8,191 nt of DNA from Candidatus Nitrosopumilus sp. (GTDB taxonomy: Archaea > Thermoproteota > Nitrososphaeria > Nitrososphaerales > Nitrosopumilaceae): the NCBI GenBank assembly GCA_029861085.1, contig JAOUAE010000053.1, forward strand, positions 1 through 8,191, given 5' to 3'. The notes below the pieces were generated by a model. That model searched no databases and had not been told where the DNA came from. It saw only the letters and a list, made by a program, of their open reading frames with translations. Numbering within the stretch: position 1 is the first letter of the stretch; each line of letters opens with the position of its first letter. Of the stretch, positions 1 to 5,958 are shown piece by piece. Made by a program: the position numbers and the translations under genes.

Positions 1-378
1 TAATTCCTCCTTTATTCTTGGCATGAATTCCAAGGGTTCATCAAAATCTGACGCATGAAATCTTATTCCATTATGGGACATTATCTTCTTAATTTTGGAT
101 ATGTATTGTTGAACGCTGGATGTCAGATTACCGTTTTGATATTGCCAGTCTATCCAACTTTGCATCACTTCTCTTAATGCATTAGTGTGTTCCTTTCCTT
201 TGAGTATGTTTAATTCTTCAAAAATTTCCTCAGATGTCTTTCCGCTATAGTATTCTTTACAAAACCTGTCAAATAATCTGTTTGCTGCCTTGATACTTTC
301 CTGAGTCTTTCTAGAAAGTTTACTAATTTTATCTTCAAATGTTTTTTCTATTTTATTTTTAATCAAGAATGAACTCAT
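1..378 (-). CDS. Tyrosine recombinase/integrase-like protein, N-terminal part (partial, runs off left edge)
   Basis: The reading frame is open from an ATG at 378 to the first base of the window, giving 126 residues with no stop, so the gene continues outside. The visible part is charged and helical. It has an N-terminal stretch containing KLSRKTQESIKAANRLFDRF, then YYSGKTSEEIFEELN, a central VMQSWIDWQYQNGNLTSSVQ segment, then QYISKIKKIMSHNGI and a PRIKEE ending. This order matches the SAM-like core-binding domain of archaeal (notably thaumarchaeal) site-specific recombinases, in which a four-helix domain contacts DNA before the catalytic R...HxxR...Y domain. That catalytic domain would lie left of the window, so activity cannot be judged. 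A TATA-like box 25-26 nt upstream supports the chosen start and a leaderless mRNA. It could be an active integrase of a mobile element, a chromosomal XerA-like protein or a degenerate relic. The family call comes from recognised sequence pattern, not a search. Confidence 0.65.
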   Translation of the reverse strand, partial: MSSFLIKNKIEKTFEDKISKLSRKTQESIKAANRLFDRFCKEYYSGKTSEEIFEELNILKGKEHTNALREVMQSWIDWQYQNGNLTSSVQQYISKIKKIMSHNGIRFHASDFDEPLEFMPRIKEEL

Positions 379-391
379 TAAGCAAAAATCG

Positions 392-399
392 TTTATAAT
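392..399 (+). promoter_or_regulatory. TATA box of the 83-residue protein gene
   Basis: TTTATAAT is centred 26-27 nt before the ATG at 422, consistent with a leaderless transcript. It lies directly next to the divergent TATA box at 400-407, so binding of TBP/TFB at one site may hinder the other. Confidence 0.55.
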
Positions 400-407
400 G
401 TATTAAA
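400..407 (-). promoter_or_regulatory. TATA box of the recombinase-like gene
   Basis: TTTAATAC on the minus strand is centred 25-26 nt upstream of the ATG at 378, the spacing expected for an archaeal TATA box with transcription starting at the start codon. It abuts the TATA box of the divergent gene, so the two promoters share only 43 bp. Confidence 0.5.
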
Positions 408-421
408 GTCCATATTTTTCA

Positions 422-673
422 ATGGATTTCATGCTTGAAGAAGAGTTGATAGATTTGATGACCTTCTGTCTCCAAAATCCAGAATCTGTAGAAATATCTG
501 ATAAACACAAAAGAATTACTGAAATCGGTCACGAACTATATGCTGATGGTGGTGTTGATGCTCTGGAGAATTTCTTTTTTGTATTAAAAAACAGGATTAT
601 AGAAGAAATAGAAAAAGATCCATCCCAGATGCGTTCACTATGGAATGGCCTTACTGATGAATGGCAGTACTGA
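422..673 (+). CDS. Small acidic protein of unknown function
   Basis: This 83-residue protein is not recognised. It is acidic and probably mostly helical, with an N-terminal helix rich in Glu and Leu (residues 3-17), a GHELYADGGVDALENFFFVL segment at about 36-55, a charged helix (RIIEEIEKDPSQM) and a C-terminal LWNGLTDEWQY. There is no signal peptide, membrane segment or cysteine pair. The start is supported by a well-placed TATA box 26 nt upstream and by the absence of room for a longer reading. The gene is divergent from the recombinase-like gene and convergent with the zinc-ribbon gene, with 18 bp between stop codons. The EIGHELYADGG stretch is reminiscent of small conserved thaumarchaeal proteins, but no function can be given. 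Confidence 0.7.
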   Translation: MDFMLEEELIDLMTFCLQNPESVEISDKHKRITEIGHELYADGGVDALENFFFVLKNRIIEEIEKDPSQMRSLWNGLTDEWQY

Positions 674-691
674 ATTTCTCTAGTGAGAAGT

Positions 692-835
692 TTATCCTCT
701 GCCGATTCTGAAAATGGCTGTACTGCATGTTGGGCATGTGCCCTTAATTGCAGGTTTACCATTTTTCATGGTGTATGGTTTAGGGCCGCCGATTTCTCGT
801 TTGTCTCGGCACTTTACACAATATCCTACTGTCAT
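692..835 (-). CDS. Small zinc-ribbon protein (DUF5679-like)
   Basis: A 47-residue protein reads from an ATG at 835 to TAA at 692-694. It has two cysteine pairs, CVKC at residues 6-9 and CPTC at 34-37, separated by a basic YTMKNGKPAIKG segment, and ends in FRIGRG. Two CXXC knuckles 24 residues apart are a classical zinc ribbon. The pattern GYCVKCR ... MKNGKPAIKGTCPTC is that of the short DUF5679 family found in archaea and some bacteria. The family has no established role; a structural, RNA- or DNA-binding function is only inferred. A weak TATA-like box (TAATATCA, 855-862) lies about 24 nt upstream. The gene is below common length cutoffs, but the cysteine spacing makes it convincing. Confidence 0.85.
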   Translation of the reverse strand: MTVGYCVKCRDKREIGGPKPYTMKNGKPAIKGTCPTCSTAIFRIGRG

Positions 836-1032
836 AATTGTATTAGACTTTAGGTGATATTAGCAAGAACTTGTCGAATTTTTTTCACTATTAGACAAAT
901 CTCCGATCCGATTTATTGTGTTTCAGACCTCTTTTTTTCATATCAAGCATTTTTGTGATCAATTTATGAATAATTTCTTCGTATTTCTTTTATAATAAAC
1001 AGATTTGAAGGTAAATTGTTTTTATCACAATT
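836..1032. other. Gap with one TATA-like promoter candidate and no supported gene
   Basis: This AT-rich 197-bp gap separates two minus-strand genes. It holds a good TATA-like run on the minus strand (TTTATTATAAAA, 988-999) that would start transcription near 966, about 130 nt before the zinc-ribbon start. It also has a weaker TATA-like box at 855-862. A 6-bp inverted repeat (AATTGT at 1014-1019, ACAATT at 1027-1032, 7-nt loop) follows the stop of the secreted-protein gene directly. The only open frame with any protein-like look is a 19-codon one (891-950), which I do not annotate. I see no tRNA cloverleaf here. Confidence 0.4.
1014..1032 (-). terminator. Possible weak hairpin just after the secreted-protein gene
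   Basis: AATTGT and ACAATT can pair around a 7-nt loop, beginning immediately after the TAG at 1033-1035. There is no strong T tract after it on the minus strand, and archaeal termination relies mostly on T runs, so this is a weak call. Confidence 0.2.
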
Positions 1033-1461
1033 CTAACTTACACTAATTTGCAATTCAGTGTATTCAGCTAATGCATTGTGATTTATTGGAAATCCTTCCC
1101 ACACAAAAATCTCTGCAATGTACTCTCCTGCTTCTTGTGGCACCCAAAATACTGAGGTGTTCCACTTTTGATGGGGGTTTAATTCTCCACTAAACCATGT
1201 GACTTTTACAACAAAATCATTACTGTCTTTGACTTGTACGAGATAATTGAACTTTTGAGATTTTTCTTGATTGTTTGTAATGTCTGCCGAAATTTGAATT
1301 TGTTGATCTACATTGACATTGTTACCAACGGGGTCACCAAACGCATTTACTAATTTTGGATTCTCTATTGACGCTCTTTCTAAATCCGTTAGAGCGAATA
1401 CTGGAATAATTGCAGTAAATGCTAACATGATTACCAGTAATCCTATGCCCTTACCTAACAC
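1033..1461 (-). CDS. Secreted protein with Ig-like beta-sandwich domain
   Basis: This 142-residue protein has an N-terminal signal peptide: basic GKG, hydrophobic core LLVIMLAFTAIIPVFA (about residues 8-23), with likely cleavage after FALT or ALTD. The mature part is beta-rich with alternating polar and hydrophobic residues (VDQQIQISADITNNQ, KFNYLVQVKDSNDFVVKV, WNTSVFWVPQEAGEYIAEIFVWEG). It ends in a strand ELQISVS. This layout, with an ADITNNQ strand and a GEYIAEIFVWEG strand, resembles CARDB/Ig-like domains of archaeal cell-surface proteins. There is no PEFG-type C-terminal anchor and no second membrane segment, so it should be released or held by interactions at the S-layer. The start is GTG, because a nearby upstream ATG is out of frame and stops after five further codons. 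A weak TATA-like stretch lies near 1482-1489. It follows the FAD oxidase gene by 70 bp, and the functional link is unknown. Confidence 0.7.
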   Translation of the reverse strand: MLGKGIGLLVIMLAFTAIIPVFALTDLERASIENPKLVNAFGDPVGNNVNVDQQIQISADITNNQEKSQKFNYLVQVKDSNDFVVKVTWFSGELNPHQKWNTSVFWVPQEAGEYIAEIFVWEGFPINHNALAEYTELQISVS

Positions 1462-1531
1462 GATTTTTTGGGCATTATTTAGTTACAAAAGCGTTTCTGC
1501 ATCAATATTTCCTATTTCAGCTGTAAATCCT

Positions 1532-2983
1532 TTAAAATTTTTCTAGATTTTTTATGACCGTACTCTTATTTGTGATGATTTTCCCTGGATTAAGTACATT
1601 TTCAGGATCAAAAAATTCCTTGATTTCATTGAAAATTTGATAATTCTTTGCTCCATATTGTTTTCTAATGAATTCTGAACGAGCCAGTCCGTCTCCATGC
1701 TCGGCAGTAATTGTTCCTCCAAGTTTGATTATTTCATCAAAATATTCAATTGCTATTTTTTTGATAATTCCAATTTTTTGTCTATTTGAAATTAAACGTA
1801 CATGTACATTTCCATTTCCTGCATGTCCATAAACAATAGATCTGGTATTGTATTTTTTATTTATTTTATTCAGAATTGAAAATAACTTTGGAAGATCTTT
1901 TAATGGGATTGCTGCATCTTCAATCACATGTGGAACTCTTTTTTCTTTTTTAATTGATTTTAGACTGTACTGTAATGATGAATCTCTATATCTCCACCAT
2001 TGATTAATTTCTTCTTTTTTTTGTAATTTTTTAACAATTTTTCCAGTTATTATTGGGTTCAATTGTCTTTCACGTGAAATGATTTTTTCATCATATTCTA
2101 CAAACAGCAGACATTTACTTTTCTTGTTGAACTTGAACTTTATTTGATTCAGTGTAGCCCTATCTACAAATTCTATTGCAGATGGATTTGTATTGTTAAT
2201 TTCAATGCAGTTTTTTGCGGCATTGTTTATTGATTTGTATTCTATAACAAAAAGAATTCTTTTCTTTGGATTGTTTTTGATTTTTAGTTTTGCTGATAAA
2301 ATAATGCCTAGCGTTCCTTCAGAACCTATGATGACTCTATGTGAGTCCCTGATTGTTTTTATTTTATCTATTCTGTACCCAGATGAGTTTTTAGTAACAT
2401 TTGGAAATTTCTCACTTTCTATATTCTTTGCAAATTTTATAATTTTATCTGCAATTTTTTTATTTTTTGGAAGAGTTATTTTCTTTCCTTTTCCATCCAC
2501 AAATGTAATCTCTTCTACGTTGTCAATTGTACTTCCATATTTTAGACTTCTACTTCCACTTGCATTATTGCCTAGCATTCCTCCTACTGAACAAAAAGAA
2601 CCGATTGATGGATTGGGTGGAAAGAATTTCTTTTTCTGTTCTAGCTTTTTGTCCAGATTGCCTTTGATTGTCCCTGGACCAACTATGATACAATTTTTAC
2701 CGATCTTAGTTGAATCAAAATTTTTCATATCCAGTATAATTTCATCATTTAATGCACTGCCAACAAGCCCGGTACCTGCACCGCGTACAGTAACTGATGT
2801 TTTGCTCTCTTTAGCAATCTTGATAGTGTTAATTACGTCTTTTTCATTTTTTGGCACTACTATTATTTTTGGAATTATTTTATACGAGCTTGAATCAACT
2901 GAATAAAATTCTCTAAACGCTTTATTTGAAAATACTTCTCCTTGAATCACTTTCAGTAGTTTTTTATGAATTAATTTTTTCAT
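1532..2983 (-). CDS. FAD-linked oxidase, GlcD/D-lactate dehydrogenase type
   Basis: This 483-residue enzyme belongs to the VAO/PCMH flavoprotein fold. The FAD-binding domain spans about residues 38-235. It contains VTVRGAGTGLVGSAL (65-78), the pyrophosphate-binding PPNPSIGSFCSVGGMLGNNASG region (122-143), YGSTIDNV, SSGYRIDKI and IIGSEGTLGII (218-228). The C-terminal FAD-oxidase domain carries the catalytic and metal motifs HAGNGNVH (387-394) and EHGDG (428-432), and ends with FDPENVLNPGKI, typical of the family. Such enzymes oxidise D-2-hydroxy acids (D-lactate, glycolate, D-2-hydroxyglutarate) and pass electrons to a quinone or other acceptor. Substrate cannot be read from sequence. Length matches stand-alone GlcD proteins, and no C-terminal iron-sulphur domain is fused. 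The middle motif has Asn where many members have Asp (HAGDGN), a known variation. The gene starts 9 bp after the HD-domain gene, so both probably share a transcript. Confidence 0.9.
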   Translation of the reverse strand: MKKLIHKKLLKVIQGEVFSNKAFREFYSVDSSSYKIIPKIIVVPKNEKDVINTIKIAKESKTSVTVRGAGTGLVGSALNDEIILDMKNFDSTKIGKNCIIVGPGTIKGNLDKKLEQKKKFFPPNPSIGSFCSVGGMLGNNASGSRSLKYGSTIDNVEEITFVDGKGKKITLPKNKKIADKIIKFAKNIESEKFPNVTKNSSGYRIDKIKTIRDSHRVIIGSEGTLGIILSAKLKIKNNPKKRILFVIEYKSINNAAKNCIEINNTNPSAIEFVDRATLNQIKFKFNKKSKCLLFVEYDEKIISRERQLNPIITGKIVKKLQKKEEINQWWRYRDSSLQYSLKSIKKEKRVPHVIEDAAIPLKDLPKLFSILNKINKKYNTRSIVYGHAGNGNVHVRLISNRQKIGIIKKIAIEYFDEIIKLGGTITAEHGDGLARSEFIRKQYGAKNYQIFNEIKEFFDPENVLNPGKIITNKSTVIKNLEKF

Positions 2984-2992
2984 GTGGTGAAT

Positions 2993-4432
2993 CTAAATTT
3001 TGATTCTGTAGTAATCCCATCTTTCAGGATCAAATAAAGTGACAAACTCTGCTTGTTCTTTGTCTATTCTTGCTCTAATGACATCGCGTAACGCAAAACT
3101 TGTCATGTACATGTATTTCATGGAGTGGCATTGCATGATAAACATGTGGCGCATCTCGCTGCCTCCCTTTAATCCCCAATATCCCATCTTAAGGGCCAGG
3201 GGTTCTAAAAATACTGTATTTCCTATGCCATAATTTTCGTCTCTAATTTCTTCACGCAATCTGTATTTCTCAAGCGGTCCTCCCTTTGAAAATCCTACAA
3301 TTTCGCCATTTTTGTTATTTAGTCTTAATGTGTTGATGATAATTTGTGGATCTTTAATTGATTCCTCAAAATTTTCTTTTTCAAATTGTAATGGTGTTGG
3401 CAATTCCATGAATATCTCATATAGTGTTTTGATAAATTTGGGATCTTTTCTTGTTGACATACATTCTATTGTTGGAACTAGTTTGAGATTTTCATAGGAG
3501 TAATTTGCTTGAATCGTAATTTCTTGTTGTCTTATTTTCATAAATGACAATACCGTATCAAAGAAATTCTTCCTCATTTCTTTAGGCAGTATTTTTAAAA
3601 TGCTTTTTATCATGTCTGTTTCTTTATTTAATAATTCTTCAAAATATGCAACTGCACTTCTTATAATTAATGATGGTTTCCATGCAAGCGCATGTGCATT
3701 CATTTTTGCCATTTCCATAGCTTTTACAAAATCTCCTAATGCATAACCGCTGACTCTATCTACTACTGATAGATACTGACCCATTTCCATAATGTGCTCT
3801 TGATATATCAAGTTATTTTTTGTTAAATCTGATTTGTCAAAACATTGTTTAATTTGCGCTTCGGCATTTTTTTTAAGTTCCCCAATCCATGGATACGTGG
3901 TTCTCAAAATTAACACCTTGATAATTTCTAAATCCATGTCAACTGCATTAATTAATTGGAGAAGTTTTTTATCCATGGAAATAAACTTTAAAACACTTTC
4001 TTCATGAGGCTTGTCTACACTTTTTTGAGGATCAAAATCGTGAAACAATGCTGCAACATATAGATATTTTATGTCCTCGTTTGTGATTTCAATCTTTTTT
4101 TGTTTTGCAGCCAAGAGTGAAACGTATGTTACTTCTAATTCATGATTGATGTTATGATATCCATAGTATTCTGTTCCAAGACCTTGGCTTTCAAACAAGT
4201 CGATTGTGTAATCTAACATCTCAACATAACTATCATCTGCTATTCCATTTTCTATCAACAGATTGAGAATTTCATTTCTCATCGAATGAGTATTTGCAAA
4301 TTGTTGCAATACAGATATGTGGAAATTACTGTTTTTAAAGATGTTCTTTAATTTTTTGACACTTTGATCCTTTTTTTGGCCGTATTTAGAAAGATTCAAT
4401 AGAATTATGATTTGTTCATTTTTGAATGTCAT
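2993..4432 (-). CDS. HD-domain phosphohydrolase-like protein with an uncharacterised C-terminal domain
   Basis: This 479-residue cytosolic protein has three parts. Residues 1-85 are helical and unrecognised. Residues about 88-235 form an HD domain with YHNINHELEV (His93, His97), LFHDFDP (His131, Asp132) and VVDRVSGYA (Asp225). The YHNxxH-HD-D order matches the metal- and proton-donor pattern of the cyclic-nucleotide phosphodiesterase branch of HD proteins more than the simple H-HD-D pattern. An HEESVLKF motif follows at 143-150. Residues 330-455 are a separate alpha/beta domain containing GEIVGFSKGGPLEKY, VFLEPLALKMGYWGLKGGSEMRHMFI in two adjacent pieces, and SFALRDVIRAR. This looks GNAT-like (glycine-rich loop followed by a helix), but weakly so. 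Hydrolysis of a nucleotide or signalling phosphodiester is inferred, and the substrate is unknown. Its ATG overlaps a divergent gene, and its stop is 9 bp from the FAD oxidase start. Confidence 0.75.
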   Translation of the reverse strand: MTFKNEQIIILLNLSKYGQKKDQSVKKLKNIFKNSNFHISVLQQFANTHSMRNEILNLLIENGIADDSYVEMLDYTIDLFESQGLGTEYYGYHNINHELEVTYVSLLAAKQKKIEITNEDIKYLYVAALFHDFDPQKSVDKPHEESVLKFISMDKKLLQLINAVDMDLEIIKVLILRTTYPWIGELKKNAEAQIKQCFDKSDLTKNNLIYQEHIMEMGQYLSVVDRVSGYALGDFVKAMEMAKMNAHALAWKPSLIIRSAVAYFEELLNKETDMIKSILKILPKEMRKNFFDTVLSFMKIRQQEITIQANYSYENLKLVPTIECMSTRKDPKFIKTLYEIFMELPTPLQFEKENFEESIKDPQIIINTLRLNNKNGEIVGFSKGGPLEKYRLREEIRDENYGIGNTVFLEPLALKMGYWGLKGGSEMRHMFIMQCHSMKYMYMTSFALRDVIRARIDKEQAEFVTLFDPERWDYYRIKI

Positions 4433-4830
4433 TTAATAAGGATTTACTAGAGAATTTGATTAAATTCCATAAAAAAAACTCCCCTGAATTTTTACTTTAC
4501 CTCAATGATTTCACTTTTGTTATAACTGATACACAAATTACAAATTCTCCCATACCTGTCAATGAACCTACTACCCGTGGAGGGGTGTATTTTTCAGATA
4601 AGTTTGCCTACAAAATGAATGGATTGATTAAAGATCTGTCTGTTGTCCCATTATTAACAAGTAAAATGCTTGGACCCAACACTGAATTTGGTGAACTCAG
4701 AATTACTACTCAAATTGAATCTGATGGAAAGCCTGTCTATCTGGAAATCTTTACTAATCTTACAAGCAGTGTTCAGACCCCTGACTCAATTGAGCTTAGT
4801 ATGATCATTGTAAAACTTGAATCCGTCTAG
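4426..4830 (+). CDS. Conserved-looking protein of unknown function
   Basis: This 134-residue protein is not recognised. It has a short helical N terminus (NKDLLENLIKFHKKN). A beta-rich body follows, with strands FTFVITDTQI, GGVYFSDKFAYKM, FGELRITTQIE, PVYLEIFTNL and SIELSMIIVKLESV, and a helical LLTSKMLG stretch between. There is no signal peptide, membrane segment or metal motif. Composition and codon use match its neighbours. The ATG at 4426 overlaps the divergent HD-protein start by 7 bp. A later start is not obvious, since the next in-frame Met comes at about residue 63 and would remove the conserved-looking strands; a TTG at 4456 is possible. Only a weak TATA-like stretch (4395-4402) precedes it. 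The stop overlaps the stop of the convergent J-domain gene by 4 bp (shared CTAG). Confidence 0.7.
   Translation: MSFNKDLLENLIKFHKKNSPEFLLYLNDFTFVITDTQITNSPIPVNEPTTRGGVYFSDKFAYKMNGLIKDLSVVPLLTSKMLGPNTEFGELRITTQIESDGKPVYLEIFTNLTSSVQTPDSIELSMIIVKLESV
4457..4464 (-). promoter_or_regulatory. Candidate TATA box of the HD-protein gene, inside the divergent gene
   Basis: TTTAATCA on the minus strand is centred about 28 nt upstream of the HD-protein ATG at 4432. This is near the usual archaeal distance, but the box lies within the coding region of the divergent gene. It is the best TATA-like site nearby. Confidence 0.35.
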
Positions 4831-5381
4831 TCGACTTTGAGATATCTGTCATATTTTTCTCTGCGTTCTTTATCTGAAAGTATTTCGTATGCTTTGTTTA
4901 GTTCTGCCATTTCATTCTCAGAGTCTTCTTTTGTTTTATCTGGGTGTGTCTTCATTGCAAGCTCTCTGAACTTCTTTTTAATTTCATCTGGTGTTGCATC
5001 TTTTGATACTCCTATGACATCATAGTAGTTGGGTAGTTCATCATTGTTTGCGGCCTCGCGAAACTCTTTATCTTCTTTTGTGTTTTTCCTTTGACCTAGT
5101 TCTTCATAATCGTCTCCCCAATCTGAGTGGTATTTTTCAAACGTTTTGTCTTTTTTTGATTCTAAATCCTCTTTGTCATATGATGTCTTTCTTCGAAGTA
5201 TGATGTCTCTTGCCAGAAATAAAACTATTGCAATTACTGCAACCGCAAAACCTGAAAAAAGCATGATTTTTTCCTCATCTGTTACCTCAAGATCCATGTC
5301 TAGATTGTCATTTTGTGCATTTGCATATTGCATTCCTCCAAAAACAATAATAGAAATTACAAAAATCCAAAACCTGTTCAT
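4827..5381 (-). CDS. Membrane-anchored DnaJ-domain protein
   Basis: This 184-residue protein begins with a signal-like hydrophobic segment (residues 4-20, with a cleavable ANA-Q site at 20-23). A short polar acidic stretch follows, then a clear membrane segment (about 40-60), and then basic residues (LRRK at 62-65), which predict a cytoplasmic C terminus. After a charged linker (66-115), a J domain occupies about 118-180: YYDVIGVSKDAT, the Hsp70-stimulating HPD at 146-148, and AYEILSDKERREKYDRY. J domains activate the ATPase of DnaK/Hsp70, so this protein would recruit Hsp70 to the inner face of the membrane. It lacks the Gly/Phe, zinc and client-binding regions of full DnaJ. The gene follows the Lrp-type regulator by 10 bp, so the two are probably co-transcribed. 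The 3' end overlaps the convergent gene by 4 bp. Confidence 0.88.
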   Translation of the reverse strand: MNRFWIFVISIIVFGGMQYANAQNDNLDMDLEVTDEEKIMLFSGFAVAVIAIVLFLARDIILRRKTSYDKEDLESKKDKTFEKYHSDWGDDYEELGQRKNTKEDKEFREAANNDELPNYYDVIGVSKDATPDEIKKKFRELAMKTHPDKTKEDSENEMAELNKAYEILSDKERREKYDRYLKVD

Positions 5382-5391
5382 TTTTTCTTAC

Positions 5392-5835
5392 CTATGATAA
5401 TCTAAAATCTTCTTTTGTAGTATTTAGAACCACGTGAGTTATTGTATTTTCCACATTTGGGATGACTGCCAGACTCTTTACAAACTTACTCAACTCGTTT
5501 CTCTCCTTGAATTTTGCTATGATTATGGTATCCGTTGACCCTGTAATGTCATACACCCCACAGACATTTTCAAACCTTGATATTTCATCTTCAATATCCA
5601 TTACTTTGTCATTTTTGGCTATGATCTCAATAATTGCAGTAAGTGAATATCCAATTTTCTCGTGATTAATAATTGCGGTATATCCTTGAATTATTTTTTC
5701 TTTTTCAAGTTTTTTGATTCTAGATAATACTGTCACAGTTGATATTCCTAGTTTTAGGGAAAGCTGTCTTGCAGACTGTCTTGCATCCACCAACAAGTTT
5801 TTGAGAATCCTTTCATCTGTCTCATCTAGATTCAT
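5392..5835 (-). CDS. Lrp/AsnC-family transcriptional regulator
   Basis: This 147-residue protein has the full Lrp layout. The N terminus MNLDETDERILKNLLVDAR leads into a winged helix-turn-helix (about residues 20-50: SARQLSLKLGISTVTVLSRI, then KKLEKEKIIQGYTAI). A linker follows, and then an AsnC/RAM ligand-sensing domain (about 64-140) with GVYDITGSTDTIIIAKF carrying the conserved glycine turn. It would bind DNA as dimers or octamers and sense an amino acid or similar small molecule; the effector is unknown. Length and domain order are standard. The start is supported by a TATA box (TTTAAATG) 25-26 nt upstream. A 12-bp direct repeat in the divergent intergenic region, one copy over this TATA box, suggests autoregulation. 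The membrane J-protein gene follows 10 bp downstream. Thaumarchaeal genomes carry several such paralogues, so no specific gene name is given. Confidence 0.92.
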   Translation of the reverse strand: MNLDETDERILKNLLVDARQSARQLSLKLGISTVTVLSRIKKLEKEKIIQGYTAIINHEKIGYSLTAIIEIIAKNDKVMDIEDEISRFENVCGVYDITGSTDTIIIAKFKERNELSKFVKSLAVIPNVENTITHVVLNTTKEDFRLS

Positions 5836-5856
5836 ACTATGCTACGGTGGAGAATT

Positions 5857-5864
5857 CATTTAAA
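5857..5864 (-). promoter_or_regulatory. TATA box of the Lrp-type regulator gene
   Basis: TTTAAATG on the minus strand is centred 25-26 nt upstream of the ATG at 5835, giving a leaderless transcript. The first copy of the 12-bp direct repeat overlaps it. Confidence 0.6.
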
Positions 5865-5927
5865 TTTTCAGTTAATTCTTGTATAATTGTTTAGTTTTAT
5901 CTAATTATTTTTGATTTTAAATTTTCA
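5859..5927. repeat. 12-bp direct repeat, candidate regulator sites
   Basis: TTTAAATTTTCA occurs at 5859-5870 and again, with an extra 5' T, at 5915-5927, spaced 57 bp start to start. One copy overlaps the regulator TATA box, and the other ends just before the TATA box of the TPR gene. In between is a 6-bp inverted repeat (ATAATT 5883-5888, AATTAT 5903-5908). The AT-rich context makes chance repeats easier, so operator function is a hypothesis. Confidence 0.35.
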
Positions 5928-5929
5928 CA

Positions 5930-5937
5930 TTTAATAC
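5930..5937 (+). promoter_or_regulatory. TATA box of the first TPR gene
   Basis: TTTAATAC is centred 25-26 nt before the ATG at 5959, consistent with a leaderless mRNA. It lies just right of the second copy of the 12-bp repeat. Confidence 0.6.
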
Positions 5938-5958
5938 AAATGCTGTATCTAATCATTT

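Noticed and set aside
529..762. 77-codon minus-strand open frame
   Set aside because: It overlaps the 83-residue gene on the opposite strand and the zinc-ribbon gene in another frame. It shows no motif, whereas the zinc-ribbon frame has four well-spaced cysteines.
891..950. 19-codon minus-strand open frame with a basic composition (MLDMKKRGLKHNKSDRRFV)
   Set aside because: It is too short, with no well-placed TATA box and no recognised family. Chance is more likely.
1313..1546. 77-codon plus-strand open frame
   Set aside because: It is antisense to the secreted-protein gene and runs into the end of the oxidase gene, with no motif or promoter.
2193..2906. 237-codon open frame on the plus strand that looks like a membrane protein
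   Set aside because: It is antisense to the well-supported FAD oxidase gene. Its hydrophobic look comes from reading AT-rich lysine/glutamate codons backwards as Phe, Leu and Ile, and it has no promoter or domain.
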